Positions 48,993-59,412 of a stretch of DNA of 64,000 bases are shown in pieces. The DNA is from Ustilago trichophora (taxonomy: Eukaryota; Basidiomycota; Ustilaginomycetes; Ustilaginales; Ustilaginaceae), in assembly GCA_900323505.1 (NCBI GenBank), contig OOIN01000004.1, positions 186,001 through 250,000 of the forward strand, given 5' to 3'. The translations under genes were made by a program, and so were the position numbers. The first letter of the stretch is position 1. Every line of letters starts with the position of its first letter. A model generated the notes under the pieces. That model worked only from the letters and a program-made list of their open reading frames with translations, was not told where the DNA came from and did not search any database.

Positions 48993-49448
48993 TTCGATGT
49001 TGATTATGGCATACGGGGTGTGTATGTGTGTGTGTGTGTGTGACCTTGTTGTTGATGGAGGGATGATTAGGAGGAGCAAGAGGAGAAGAAAGGGTTCTTC
49101 TGAAATCGCGGGAAAAGGTTTAAAGCTCAGGTTGACTCGCGAGTTCGGGTGAGTCGGAATGAGCAGGAATTGGAGCGTGACACGCCTTTTCCGAATTCCA
49201 AAAATTTGTGGAATTTTTTTTTTTTTTTGTTTTATTGTCCCAATCATCTTGCGTCTGCTGCTGACCACATCCAAAGTCGACTCTTCTTTCACCTTCTCCA
49301 CCTTTTTGTCCCCCACGCTCATCATCACCACCTTGCACTTCCATCCATCCTACCATCTTTCTCGCCATCTGGAGCAAGTGTATACCTACACCCCTCAAGG
49401 TTTATCCAGTATACTTGCTGTCATAAAAAGCATTGCGGTCTTACAAAC
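48993..49448. other. divergent intergenic region, EFM7-like / TIM50
   Basis: A 456-bp region with a (GT)n tract (about 49021-49042), a T-run at about 49217-49229 and CT/CA-rich leader sequence before TIM50. Both flanking frames stay open into it, but without family resemblance. Confidence 0.6.
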
Positions 49449-50945
49449 ATGGTCTTCAACGTCGCCGCGAGGCAAACGCTTCAAGCCGTCGCACGTACCT
49501 CTGTGACTCGCCCTGCTCATCAGCTACTCCCGCGAAGCATTGCTGCCCCTGTCTCGGTGCGATTTCTTGCCACACCGACGTCCAAAGGTACCACTCCGCC
49601 ATCACCAGCATCCTCAAAATCACCAGACGAAACTGCCACCTCCACATCAACCTCCGAGACCAATGCAGCCGACTCGACCACCACCACCGAACCCGAGCTC
49701 AACCCTCGCAAGTCCTCCTCGCTCTTCGACATTGACACTTCGGCCACACCTCTCGCCTCGCAACTGATCCAATCCGAAGAATCCACCAAGGGCGGCAAGG
49801 GTGGCAGCACCGGAGCCAAATCTAAAACAGGCACCCGATCCATGTCCTCCATCGAACGTCGACGTCAGCACACCGTCCGACTCCTAACCGGCTTCATCCT
49901 CGTTGGAGCAGGTCTCTCCGCCTACAACCTAGGCCGTGAATGGGATAACGACATGGAAGCCGACCGATTCTCCTCCTCCCCCGATGCCGACTCTTTCTTG
50001 GGTCGCATCAAACTTCGCCTCGGTGCAATGTACGAAGATTTCAACAAGCCCGTATTCGATCAACTCCTTCCTGACCCTTTACCCTTCCCCTACTCTCGTC
50101 CTTTCACCATGGTCATCGATCTCGACGATCTTTTGGTCCATAGTGAGTGGAGTAGAGAGCATGGTTGGAGAACGGCCAAGCGACCTGGTTTAGATTATTT
50201 TTTGGGCTACTTGTCCCAGTTTTACGAAATCGTACTCTTCACCACCCAGCCCTTTTTCACTGCGGGCCCGATCATCGAGAAACTCGACCCAGATCGTCGC
50301 TTTATCGCCTATACCTTGTTCCGCGAATCTTGCAGAACTGTCGACGGTAAACTCGTCAAAGATCTCGCACATCTCAATCGCGATCTCTCCAAAGTGGTCG
50401 TCGTCGATACCAACCCGGACAGCTTTCATCTCCATCCCGAAAATGGCATCCTTATCAAACCTTGGAAAGGTGATCCTACCGATCGAGAGCTGGTTGGTCT
50501 GATTCCTTTCTTTGAAGCGATTGGAATTTACAGTATCGAAGACGTACGTTCCACAATCAAAGCGTATCAAGGATTTCACATTCCGACCGAGCATGCTAGA
50601 CGTGCGGCCGCTATTCGTCAGAGGGAACTTGACGAAAATAAGGCACGTGCCCAACGTTTAGGTAAATTTGGATCCGTGTTTGGTGGTGTTGGCAGAAGTC
50701 AGACAGCGGGTATGCCCGTGGATAAAACCATTTACGATTTGGAAAGGGACAGATTCGTACAAGCTTATCTAGAGGATCAAAAATATTGGAACGAGAACGG
50801 CGAGGCTCTCAGAAAGCAAGCCAAGGAAGAGCAAGAAAGACAGCTCAGAGAGATGAAGTTGAACACTTGGGGCTTCTTTACAGGTGGTATGAAGCCCGGT
50901 GCTCCTCCTGCTGGTGGTGACGAGCCAGCGCCCAAGCAGGCTTGA
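49449..50945 (+). CDS. TIM50: mitochondrial import receptor subunit TIM50
   Basis: A 498-residue inner-membrane protein that receives presequence proteins from TOM and passes them to the TIM23 channel. Residues 1-45 form an Arg/Ser/Ala-rich presequence. One membrane helix lies at about 143-160 ([18 protein letters not shown]). The intermembrane-space FCP1-like domain begins at residue 218 and carries [11 protein letters not shown] (224-234), the degenerate phosphatase loop typical of Tim50. [39 protein letters not shown] and [19 protein letters not shown] follow. The Ser/Thr-rich spacer (50-130) is long. It is intronless. The open frame reaches 49149, but only this ATG begins a targeting-like sequence. 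Confidence 0.96.
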   Translation: MVFNVAARQTLQAVARTSVTRPAHQLLPRSIAAPVSVRFLATPTSKGTTPPSPASSKSPDETATSTSTSETNAADSTTTTEPELNPRKSSSLFDIDTSATPLASQLIQSEESTKGGKGGSTGAKSKTGTRSMSSIERRRQHTVRLLTGFILVGAGLSAYNLGREWDNDMEADRFSSSPDADSFLGRIKLRLGAMYEDFNKPVFDQLLPDPLPFPYSRPFTMVIDLDDLLVHSEWSREHGWRTAKRPGLDYFLGYLSQFYEIVLFTTQPFFTAGPIIEKLDPDRRFIAYTLFRESCRTVDGKLVKDLAHLNRDLSKVVVVDTNPDSFHLHPENGILIKPWKGDPTDRELVGLIPFFEAIGIYSIEDVRSTIKAYQGFHIPTEHARRAAAIRQRELDENKARAQRLGKFGSVFGGVGRSQTAGMPVDKTIYDLERDRFVQAYLEDQKYWNENGEALRKQAKEEQERQLREMKLNTWGFFTGGMKPGAPPAGGDEPAPKQA

Positions 50946-51146
50946 TGCGACAAGGCTAGGGCAGCTTCGAGAACAAAATGTACTTTTTTTAGTTTATAGA
51001 TTCTCCTCCTCATGTTTCAGCTATCTTCACACAAACACACCACTCGAAATGCGTAAGAGTGAATCCACACACACACTTTCTGGCCAAGTAGTATGACATC
51101 TTGTTTTATTCTACGTCAAGTCCATAAAAGAGAGGCAAGAAAAGAC

Positions 51147-52604
51147 TTACTGCTGGAAAAGCAAGCTAGCCGCCACCTCAACATTTCCTTCCGCAGCGTG
51201 GAGCAACGAGATTGCTTGGGCTTGCGAGGCGCCTAGATCGGTCAAGGCCTTGATGCTTTCTGCTGGCCATGATTTGGCACTTCCACCACTCGCTGCCGCT
51301 GCTGGTGCTGGTGCTGGTGCTGGTGCTGGTGCTTGTGCACTTCTCCCCGTACCACCACTGCTGCTACCACCCTGTGCAGCGTTGGGATGGGAAAAGCTCC
51401 AGCCGTGCGATTCAAAATGGCCCTGACTTGCCTGTCCTCCGGTGGAGTTCGCACTTGGGTTGCCTATCGCCTGTCCAGCACCAGGAAACTTGCCTGCCCC
51501 TCCAGCAGAGACAGCGGCAGCAGCATTCGCATTGGCACTAGCGGCACCAAGCGCACTCGTCGTAGCGCCACCTTGGCCTTGCTGCTTTGCATCCTTCGCC
51601 ACCGGCCTTGGGTTTCCCTGCTCATCAAGCTCATATTCGGCACTTGCCTCGGCAGGCAACTCGTGCTCGTCCAAAAACCTAATCTCCTCTCCATTGATCA
51701 CCAAAGCATTCTTACTGAGATCAATCGTCGCCTGATACCTCTTCAACATATCCAGTCCAAACAGCATATCCACTCCTTTACCTTCCATAATGGTAAAACT
51801 GCATGGCAAGAACAACCCCTTGCCCATCTGGAGCTGAGTCGAGTGTACCCTACCCAGGATCTTTGCTGTACCCACACCGCGTGCGATTCCGGCAAATCGT
51901 GTATCGAGCAGCCGCATGATACCGCACTTCTCGGCGCATTCGGGCGACATGATGGTTGCCTGAGCGCCCGAGTCCACAAATGCTTTTACGTGGGTTCCAT
52001 TGACTTTGCAGTCGACATAGAGCATGGTGACGCGACCAAAGGATTCGGGAGAGTACTCCATAGCATGTTCGAGGTTCTCCATGACACGCTGTTGACGGAT
52101 GTTTTCTTCGATTCTACGTTGAGCATCAATGTCGAATTCATCAGTAATGTCGTCCAGCCCGGAGTTGGAGGAGCCAGACTGCATCGAGTCACGCTGAGCT
52201 CTAAGCAGAGAGAGAAAACGGCTGGGGTTGGAAGAAGCGGCTTCAGCAAGAGTGGGATTGTTGGCGCGAAGCATCGAGAATGCGGCTGGGTCTGAGAGAA
52301 TCTGTTGACGCAATTGCTCTGCTGCTTGCTCTTCAGAGCTCGGTGCAGGGCGGGGCGTGAACGACGAGGAGGCAGAGGCGGCGTGACGTCGGTCTCTCAT
52401 GATCAAGAGGTCGTCATTCTGGACTCCACAGCTGGCCAAGGTAGCCTTGCCATCGGTGAGCGGTTTGCCAGCATGTAAAAGCTGCTGCTGATCGGCAGGG
52501 ATAGCAGAATCGGCCTCGAGCAAGGCTTGGAGATTCTCAAGCTCGATACTGGCATCGACGTCGATGGGGAAGGTGCGGTCGTCTTCGGTGATGACGGTGA
52601 TCAT
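51147..52604 (-). CDS. DDI1: DDI1 ubiquitin receptor and aspartyl protease
   Basis: A 485-residue shuttle protein that delivers ubiquitinated clients to the proteasome and carries a retroviral-type protease fold. A ubiquitin-like domain occupies residues 1-72 (LLEADSAIPADQQQLLHAGKPL). A helical segment with LRQQILSDPAAFSMLRANNPTLAEA fits the HDD region. The protease domain is at about 190-320 with the active-site triad DSGA at 211-214 and partner loops GRVHSTQLQMG and FGLDMLKRYQ. A C-terminal UBA is at about 445-485 (IKALTDLGASQAQAISLLHAAEGNVEVAASLLF). A Gly/Ala-rich linker holds an (AP)n stretch. It is intronless, and all expected domains are intact. Confidence 0.97.
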   Translation of the reverse strand: MITVITEDDRTFPIDVDASIELENLQALLEADSAIPADQQQLLHAGKPLTDGKATLASCGVQNDDLLIMRDRRHAASASSSFTPRPAPSSEEQAAEQLRQQILSDPAAFSMLRANNPTLAEAASSNPSRFLSLLRAQRDSMQSGSSNSGLDDITDEFDIDAQRRIEENIRQQRVMENLEHAMEYSPESFGRVTMLYVDCKVNGTHVKAFVDSGAQATIMSPECAEKCGIMRLLDTRFAGIARGVGTAKILGRVHSTQLQMGKGLFLPCSFTIMEGKGVDMLFGLDMLKRYQATIDLSKNALVINGEEIRFLDEHELPAEASAEYELDEQGNPRPVAKDAKQQGQGGATTSALGAASANANAAAAVSAGGAGKFPGAGQAIGNPSANSTGGQASQGHFESHGWSFSHPNAAQGGSSSGGTGRSAQAPAPAPAPAPAAAASGGSAKSWPAESIKALTDLGASQAQAISLLHAAEGNVEVAASLLFQQ

Positions 52605-53432
52605 GCTTGCCTCTTGTTGGCTGCCGGAGTTGGATTTGGAAAAGGGCTGGCTTGCTTATATGCTTGGTTGCTGTACATGCTACGCAAAACAAAAGGCTGA
52701 GTCGAAGGAAAGAGAGAAGCAGCAACAACAACTCAGCCTGCTTTTCCGGGAGGGTTACGAATGCAGGCCAATGCACTCACACTGCACTGCCTGCCGTCTT
52801 TGACCATGTGGAGCTGGAGCGTGGAGCGTGGAGCCTGAATCCTAACTTAAGCGACACAAAGAAACATCTTACGCGTCTCTCTATGCTTTGCCTTGCCCCG
52901 ATGAAAGACTAGCCGTTGAATCGGCACAAGATGAAATTGGAGATTTCCTTTCCCTTTTTATTTTTTGGAAACGACAGCGCATCACGTCTCTTGTTTTAGA
53001 GCGCATTCGAGTGGTAAGGCACAGCACAGCAGAGCACAGCACAGCGTGGCGCAACGCACGCACGCACCCACGCACGCGCCCACACACACCATTACACTCT
53101 GTGTCACACAAACCAACACTTTTTTCGATTCCTTCACACTCTTCTTCCCTTTTAGCTTTGTCTGCTCGCCATCAAGAACGCCGTGTCACACCAAACCACA
53201 ACACCCATCAAGCGGTCACTTTCGTGTTATACCCCATCTTCATCGCAACATCCTTTCAACGAATCTACCTCCCGGAACCAATCGCGCTGCGCGAGCTTCG
53301 AGCCTACTCATCAACTTCCTACCGAAACCAACAAGGGTGCTGATTGCTTCCACCGCGACTTCATCGCGCACCTGTATCTCTCCAGGACCACCAGATTAGA
53401 TCCGATTTCAGGTCTGGACTACCTCCTCCAGC
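52605..53432. other. divergent intergenic region, DDI1 / MOB2
   Basis: An 828-bp region with AGCACAGC and CACGCACG repeats (about 53023-53095) and CA-rich leader before MOB2. Frames here lack family resemblance. No gene is seen. Confidence 0.6.
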
Positions 53433-54320
53433 ATGTCTTTCTTCAACTCCCTCGGCCGATCCATGGGTCGCTCATCCCGACCCAAAAAGTCACCCACCCA
53501 TCCCAACATGCCCACTTTTGATCCTTCCAGCATTGGCATCCCCTCATCTGGCTATCCGCGATCTCCAACCTCCCCCTCCACCTCTTCCGCGCTCGGCCTC
53601 GGATCCAACGGCAAACCTCTCTACCTCTGCCAACCCTTTGTAGGAGCCTCTCTCGTCAAAGGCAGTCTCAAAACCATCTCTAGCGTTCCCAAATACGTCG
53701 ATCCCAAAGAATGGGTCGCCGTCAACCTTTTTGACTTTTTCAACAATCTCAACCAGTTCTACGGTGTCCTGACCGAATTCTGCACCGTCTCCTCCAACCC
53801 CACCATGTCTGCTGGTCCCGGTCTTGACTATACGTGGATCGATCAGAATCGCAAACAGGTCAAACTGCCCGCACCTCAGTACATCGACTATGTCATGACT
53901 TGGGTCGGAGGTTTGCTCTCCGATGAAGCGACTTTCCCAACCAAAGCAAGTCGTGATTTCCCCCCAACTTTCTTGACTACATGCAAGCATATCTACAAGC
54001 AACTCTTGCGAGTGTTTGCACACATCTATCATGCACAGTACCAGTATTTGGTCCATCTGTGCTGCGAAGGTCACTTTAATAGTTTGTTTGCTCACTTTGT
54101 CGCTTTCGGCACCGAAAACAGACTCTTTGACTACAGAGATTTCAAATATTCAGGCGCTCAAGGCTCAGCAGGCGCAACAGGCTCGGTTGGAGGTGGTGGA
54201 AACTCGGGCATGCAAAGTCCAACAGCTGCAGGCGGTGTCGGTTATCCAGGCGTTTGCGATTTGATCGAGAAATGGGTAGAGATGGGCGTTTTGGGTCCAG
54301 AATGCATAGGTCAGCGCTAG
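53433..54320 (+). CDS. MOB2: MOB2-type activator of NDR/LATS kinase
   Basis: A 295-residue Mob/phocein-fold protein. The start of the domain, LYLCQPFVGASLVKGSLKTI, and the blocks PKYVDPKEWVAVNLFDFFNNLNQFYG, LPAPQYIDYVMTWV, and LLRVFAHIYHAQYQYLVHLC fit MOB2 (the Cbk1/Orb6 partner in the RAM/MOR morphogenesis network) better than MOB1 of the mitotic exit network. Residues 1-55 are Ser/Pro-rich. A Gly/Ser-rich loop (about 242-268) interrupts the C-terminal helix. At the usual zinc site the first Cys is present (EFCTVSSNP), but the position of the second Cys found in metazoan MOBs is Asn. It is intronless. Confidence 0.87.
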   Translation: MSFFNSLGRSMGRSSRPKKSPTHPNMPTFDPSSIGIPSSGYPRSPTSPSTSSALGLGSNGKPLYLCQPFVGASLVKGSLKTISSVPKYVDPKEWVAVNLFDFFNNLNQFYGVLTEFCTVSSNPTMSAGPGLDYTWIDQNRKQVKLPAPQYIDYVMTWVGGLLSDEATFPTKASRDFPPTFLTTCKHIYKQLLRVFAHIYHAQYQYLVHLCCEGHFNSLFAHFVAFGTENRLFDYRDFKYSGAQGSAGATGSVGGGGNSGMQSPTAAGGVGYPGVCDLIEKWVEMGVLGPECIGQR

Positions 54321-54726
54321 AGACTCATGAAGATTTTATGTTAGGACGATTGTGTTTTTTTTTTTTTTTTGTACCATAGCTTTGCACAACAATTGCTTTT
54401 TCTGACAATAGACCAGTTGTTGATCGCAATTGCTGCTTCTGTACGCACGACATGATGAAAACTAAGCCGGTTTCAATGCGAGGTTGCCCAATTCACACAC
54501 CCACACACACACAGAGGAGAGGTACCTCGATCGAATCAACGCAACAGAAATGCAAATTGCAGAAAAGTCGATATAAAAGGACAAATTACAGATCGAAAAA
54601 AAAAAAGGAAGAAAGAGAAAGAGAGCCAAGGTACACACGACCTAGCCGAACGCTAAAGCTATTCTTTTGAAGAGACAGCGACACATTTTTTCGTAGAAGC
54701 AAACTTTCGTTTGACCTTTTTTTTTT
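54321..54726. other. convergent intergenic region, MOB2 / ARB1
   Basis: A 406-bp stretch with T-runs (about 54355-54370 and 54717-54728), an A-run near 54597-54606 and a GA-rich patch. No gene is seen. Confidence 0.6.
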
Positions 54727-56727
54727 TTACGCCTTACCCTTGGCAAAGAGCTTAGCCTTTTCAATGGCTTCTGCGGAAGCCTTGACGAGCTGCTTCTTGT
54801 AGTCCTGAATCGAGACGTCCGACTTGGAGAGGTTGACAATCTTCCTGTCCTTGACTTCCCAGAGGTCCTCTGCGACCTGGCTGATGAGTCGGAAGTCGTG
54901 CGAAACAATGACGACTCCTCCTTCAAACTCCTTGATGGCCTGTGCAAGGGCGTCGATCGAGGTCATGTCCAAGTGGTTGGTAGGCTCATCGAGGAGCAAT
55001 ACGTGGGGCTGCTCCATGGCAAGCTGCGAGAAGACGACTCGGTTACGGAGACCATCGGACAGGGTACGGATGGGTGCGGTCTGGTGGGCACCAGAGAGAC
55101 CGAATCGACCGAGCTGTCCACGCCAGAACTGCAGATCCTTGTCGGGGAACTTCTCCTTGTACTTGGACTCCATGTACTCGAGAGGCGACTTGTCGTATGG
55201 CAACTGGTCGGCAGAGTGCTGCGAGTACTTGCCGAGCTTGAGACCAGCGTGCCTCTGGACGGTTCCCTCGACGGGGTTGAGAGCACCAGTGATGAGGTTC
55301 AAGAGCGTCGATTTACCGGTACCGTTCTGACCGACGATAGCCACTCTCGAGTCCATGTCGATACCGAAGCTGAGGTCCTTGTAGAGGTAGTCCTTCTTCT
55401 CACCGCTGTACGAGAAGGCAACGTCGCTGAAAGCGATAATGGGGGGAGGCATCTTACGGACGTCCTCAAAGTTGAAGCGCAGAGGCTTGGGTGCCCAGAC
55501 GGGCTCAATGAGACCAGCAGCCTCCATCTTGTCAATGATCTTCTGCTTGGACTTGGCCTGCTTGACCAAGTTGGCGTAGGTACCGGCGGAAGCAATGAAC
55601 TTCTTGATGTGGGCAATCTCTTCCTGCTGCTTGGCGTAGGCCTTCATCTGGTTGGTCTCGTTCTCCTCCTTGGTTCGGACATAAGTCGAGTAGTTACCAC
55701 CATAGGTCAAGAACTTTTTCTGAGGGGTGAGGTCGAGGATGTTGGTGCAGACCGAGTCCATGAAATCGGCCGAGTGCGAGGTGAGGACCAAGATGTGGTT
55801 GTAGGTCGAGAGGTAGGCCTCGAGCCAAACGACGGCTTCCAAGTCCAAGTGGTTGGTAGGCTCATCGAGCAAGAGCAGGTGTGGCTTGATGAAGAGGGCC
55901 TTTGCGAGGGTGACACGCATCCTCCAACCACCAGACATGTCCTTGGTGGGCTTCTTCATCATCTCGGGGGAGAAACCGAGACCGTGCAAGATCATACCGG
56001 CCTTGGTCTCAAAGGTGGAAGGGTCCAGCTCCTCGAGCTCCTCGTACTTGATCTCGAGCGCAACCTCATCGATGTTGTCAGCGACCGACATGTCCTCGAT
56101 CTCCTTTTCAAGCTTGGCGACCTTCTCCTTGGCAGAAGCAACGATGTAGTCGACAGCGTTGACATCAGAGGGCTCGGCCTCACCAGAGACGAGGTGAATG
56201 TCAATGTGCTCGGGAATCTCGACGTCACGAGCAGCGAGGGCGGCAAGGAAAGTGGTCTTACCGGAACCGTTCTCACCGAGAAGACCATAACGCTGACCGT
56301 AGTTGAGGTTGATGGTGGCAGTGTCGATAAGGAGACGACCGTGGAAGGACATGGTGAAGTTGTCAATGTGGATATCACGGCTCTGCTTGTCCGAGGTGAT
56401 GACACCGGAAGCGTTACGCTCGGTAGCGATGGCAAGCTTCTTCATGTTGAGATCCTCAGCCGAGGTATTGGCAGAGAGGTTGGTCATGGGGGTCTCGGAG
56501 GTGCCGTTGGTGGTGCCAGACTTGGAGGAAGACTTGGACGACTTTTCGCCCTTGGCGGCGGCCTTGGCAGCCTTTTCGCTGTGATTGTCGATAGTAGAAG
56601 GTTGCGATGCAATGAGATAGAGAGAGGAGGGGTCAGTCACGCTTGCCACTTTACCTGATTGGCATTGTTGTTTAGGGAGAACTACTTACGCCTGACGCTT
56701 GGCCTTGGAAGCGGAAACGGGAGGCAT
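54727..56727 (-). CDS. ARB1: ABC-F ATPase ARB1, two exons
   Basis: Exon 1 is 56690-56727 (38 nt), the intron is 56579-56689 (GTAAGT...CACAG, 111 nt, with CTGAC branch-like site) and exon 2 is 54727-56578. The product has 629 residues. ARB1/ABCF2 is a soluble twin-cassette ATPase of ribosome biogenesis that shuttles between nucleus and cytoplasm. The joined N-terminus [20 protein letters not shown] matches the yeast start closely. Cassette 1 has [13 protein letters not shown] and [12 protein letters not shown]. Cassette 2 has [17 protein letters not shown] and [11 protein letters not shown]. The linker includes [23 protein letters not shown]. The longer single frame starting at 56649 (MASVTDPSS) is intron read-through and should not be used. 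Confidence 0.96.
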
Positions 56728-58206
56728 GTTGGCGGATCAACAAAAGCTACGATGGAAGAAGCGGACTGTTGAAGGTAATGCGCAGCAATTGAATGGTGCG
56801 CTTGGAAGTACGAGACGGTAGATCAAGTCTCGAAGGAGCGATTCCAAAAAGTGACCTTAGATCGGCAAGCCTGCTTGACCGCGGAAACTTGACAAAGTGT
56901 GAAAAGGTCGACGTGAGGGAGTCGAGATGAAGAAAGGGAAAACAGCACGAGACGAAAAGGTCGCAGCTGCAGTTGTGAAAGGGGTGGCGGTGATGGTGGT
57001 AGTAGTGTCGAAGGTGACAGCAACAGTGACGACGAGTAGTTGGAGGTCTTTCTGTCTTTCTCTCTGGTTGGTTAGCGTTAGGGTGTACGAGAAGTGCAAG
57101 GTTGTGCTGAGCCTTTTTCTGTGGTTCGAGCGTCACAAAGCAGCAGCAGCAGCAGCAGCAGCACAAGCACAAGCAGAAGCAGAAGCAGAAGCAGAAACAG
57201 CAAATCGATTTGGCGCTTGGAAATTTTTGACGTGCCTGTTTGAGAAGAGAAGCGAACTGTGCTGAGCTGCCTTGAAAATTTTAAAAAGGCTCGTGCCAGA
57301 CCAAAGCAGAGGCAACAAAAATTTCCAACTTTTTTTTTGTTTTTTTTTTCTTTTGCCTCGTTTTCCAAAAATTTCGACCTTCTCTCTCTCTCACGCCACG
57401 CACCGATTACGCCGATGCTCTGCTATGAGCCACACATCGGGCACTAACCATACCGAAAAGTTTTTCGCTTGCAAATAGCAGCTGGTATGTGAAATGGTAC
57501 ACCTCTCGTTGGACACAAAGACACCGAACTAGAGATGCTGCTTTTTGTCGGTCTTGCGCCATGCTGCAGGATCATCCTCACTGCCAAGCCAGCCCTTCAA
57601 ACAGCACCGCACAACACTGAGCTATTTGCTCCATAATACTCTTCATTCTTGTGCATACAAGTATGGAACGGTATAGCTGCGTGGTACAGCACTGGTGCTT
57701 AGAGCAGCGCTTCTCACTGCAAATTGCCCGCACCCCTCGTCCCAAGCCGTGAGACCTCTAACAAAACTCTGAAAGGCAAAATTTGTACTGCGAGAGAACT
57801 GACAAAATCTGTGCTATTGCTTCCCGAAAGCTCTTTCCGAGACTGCAGCGCAAGTCAGTGCCAAACCCGAATGACGCAGATCTGCAGCATGAACCCGACT
57901 GCGGAGCGCCTCTCCGCTGAGCTTTATCGAGTCGCACGAGTGTTCTTACCGGTTTAACAAAATGAAACCAAAAAATTGCCTCCAGTCGAGATCTTCCGGT
58001 TCCGAATGGCGCGCAACCCTTTTGATGCTTTTTTGACCTTTGCATAACACTCTTCTCATCATCTTCTCCCTATCCATTCCTTTCCGCCGCCGAAGGGCAT
58101 CGTCATATCCACCGCGACCTAGCTCTACGCACCTCACTAGACCAACTCACGCACACGTCTCTCATCTCTCATACATCCAGCAACACGCAGCAGCCAAGTC
58201 GACACC
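56728..58206. other. 1.5-kb divergent intergenic region, ARB1 / mL41
   Basis: Contains a CAGCAG/CAGAAG repeat patch (about 57139-57195), T-runs near 57329-57350 and a pyrimidine-rich leader before mL41. No convincing gene is seen. Confidence 0.6.
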
Positions 58207-58748
58207 ATGTTTAAACCTACGCAGGTAGCATGCTCCAAAGCGAGTCGATTGCCACTCACATCGAAAAAGGCTAATCGTGACTTCTACAAGGGCACACGTA
58301 CGGGCAACATTATGCGTCGCAAACGTATCGCTTCCGCAGATCCACGCGGTAACCAGCTCTACGACAAGAATGGAAACGAACGTTACTGGCACTTGAAGAC
58401 AAAGCAGATCGATGAAGCTAGAATTCCTGCTTATGTCGTTCCTCCAGGTCTCGCACAGACAAAGGTGAGTTGAAACTACTGTTGAGTGCGGATGAAGACC
58501 AAGATTGCTGACAAAGTTTCTGTTCTGTTGTTGGTGGATAGTTGCGACCGTACGTGTTCGCAGGAGCAAACAGCGAAGGTGGTGTATCGAGGAAGGGCAA
58601 ATTTGGGTTGCCCGAATATCCTAGGATGGACGCAAACGGTTTCGACGGCACCTATTACAGATCCGTCATCGGCGACATGCTGCAAAAACGCAGAATCAAG
58701 GAACAGCAGGATGAGGACAGGAGACTTGCCGCTGCTCCTCGCAACTAG
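58207..58748 (+). CDS. MRPL27: mitochondrial ribosomal protein mL41 (MRPL27), two exons
   Basis: Exon 1 is 58207-58464, the intron is 58465-58541 (GTGAGT...ATAG, 77 nt) and exon 2 is 58542-58748. The product has 154 residues. mL41 is a component of the mitochondrial large ribosomal subunit. Family features are LTSKKANRDFYKGTRTGNIMRR near the start and the segment RIPAYVVPPGL running across the splice into LRPYVFAGAN, matching the VRTYVVP...LKPYV pattern. The C-terminus is a charged helix (IGDMLQKRRIKEQQDEDRR). The splice falls between codons. Length agrees with yeast (about 146). Confidence 0.87.
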
Positions 58749-58921
58749 ATTCATCTCTTACACATTGGGCTGCTAGTCTACTGTGCGGGACAGCAAGCTC
58801 AACAGTAGCACGTCTTTCCCTTTCATCATAGGTTATACAGACTAGCCCGAGCATTTCCAGCTCAACGTAACATCTTATTATTCGCCGTTCACCGACATCT
58901 TTCCACTTGTATTTGTATCTT

Positions 58922-58927
58922 AATAAA
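58922..58927 (+). terminator. candidate poly(A) signal for mL41
   Basis: AATAAA about 174 nt after the stop codon, in an AT-rich context. Confidence 0.4.
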
Positions 58928-59094
58928 AACCATTTTTTATCGTGCCTTTCGTATTACCCTTGCCTCACTTCGATTCTTTGATCCTGCAAAGAAACTTGCG
59001 ACACACTCGTGCCGTTCTGAGAAGCACGTTCACAGCTTACGTGGCAAAAAAAGAAAGATATAAAGAGTACCAAAAGTCGAGGTGTCAAAAGAGC

Positions 59095-59107
59095 AAAAAA
59101 GCAAAAA
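59095..59107 (-). terminator. Pol III terminator of tRNA-Leu
   Basis: On the minus strand a T5 run starts 7 nt after the tRNA 3' end and is followed by a T6 backup run, as expected for RNA polymerase III termination. Confidence 0.8.
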
Positions 59108-59113
59108 GAATGG

Positions 59114-59217
59114 TGACAAGAGTCGGATTCGAACCCACGCCCGAAGATAGCAGGTCTTCCTGATCGCTCAGGATATCTTCCTTAATGCTACGCCTTAGAC
59201 CACTCGGCCATCTTGCC
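59114..59217 (-). tRNA. tRNA-Leu(AAG) with 26-nt intron
   Basis: The 104-nt gene folds as a class II tRNA. The acceptor stem is GGCAAGA with TCTTGTC (one G-U). The D arm is GCC-GAGTGGTCTAA-GGC, then G26. The anticodon stem TAGCA pairs perfectly with TGCTA. The loop TT-AAG-G is interrupted after position 37 by a 26-nt intron, with C at 38, so the anticodon AAG reads CUU-type leucine codons. Box B is GGTTCGAATCC (plus strand 59125-59135). The T stem GTGGG/CCGAC has a central G-G mismatch. The variable arm is short for leucine. An AAG anticodon was preferred over UAA because only this register keeps G26 and a fully paired stem. It overlaps no protein gene. Confidence 0.85.
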
Positions 59218-59412
59218 TTGGATGCAAAGTGACGGGATTATGTGCAATATATACCTGCGTACAAATCAGAATGAGCCTGACCTGGATCAAGGCTGCCGAT
59301 TCATGGGCATTTGTCTGAGGAAACAGAGGGATATGAATCGTGACAACGAGATGCTGAGTTAAAAAAGAACAGGACAAATAGATGAACAGGAAAGTAATTC
59401 GTATGCGGAAGG

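Larger units (their letters stand above)
58749..59113. other. intergenic region between mL41 and the tRNA
   Basis: A 365-bp stretch with an mL41 poly(A)-like signal at 58922-58927 and A-rich DNA before the tRNA terminator. No gene is seen. Confidence 0.6.

Noticed and set aside
56579..56649. ARB1 start at MASVTDPSS
   Set aside because: It is in-frame intron read-through. The spliced exon at 56690-56727 gives the conserved N-terminus.
54898..56658. Long plus-strand frame (586 codons) antisense to ARB1
   Set aside because: ARB1 is unambiguous with both ABC cassettes intact. The antisense frame is a by-product of codon bias.
57724..57957. Short frames upstream of mL41 considered as a small gene
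   Set aside because: They lack family resemblance, splice logic or coding-like codon use, and are better read as promoter or leader DNA.
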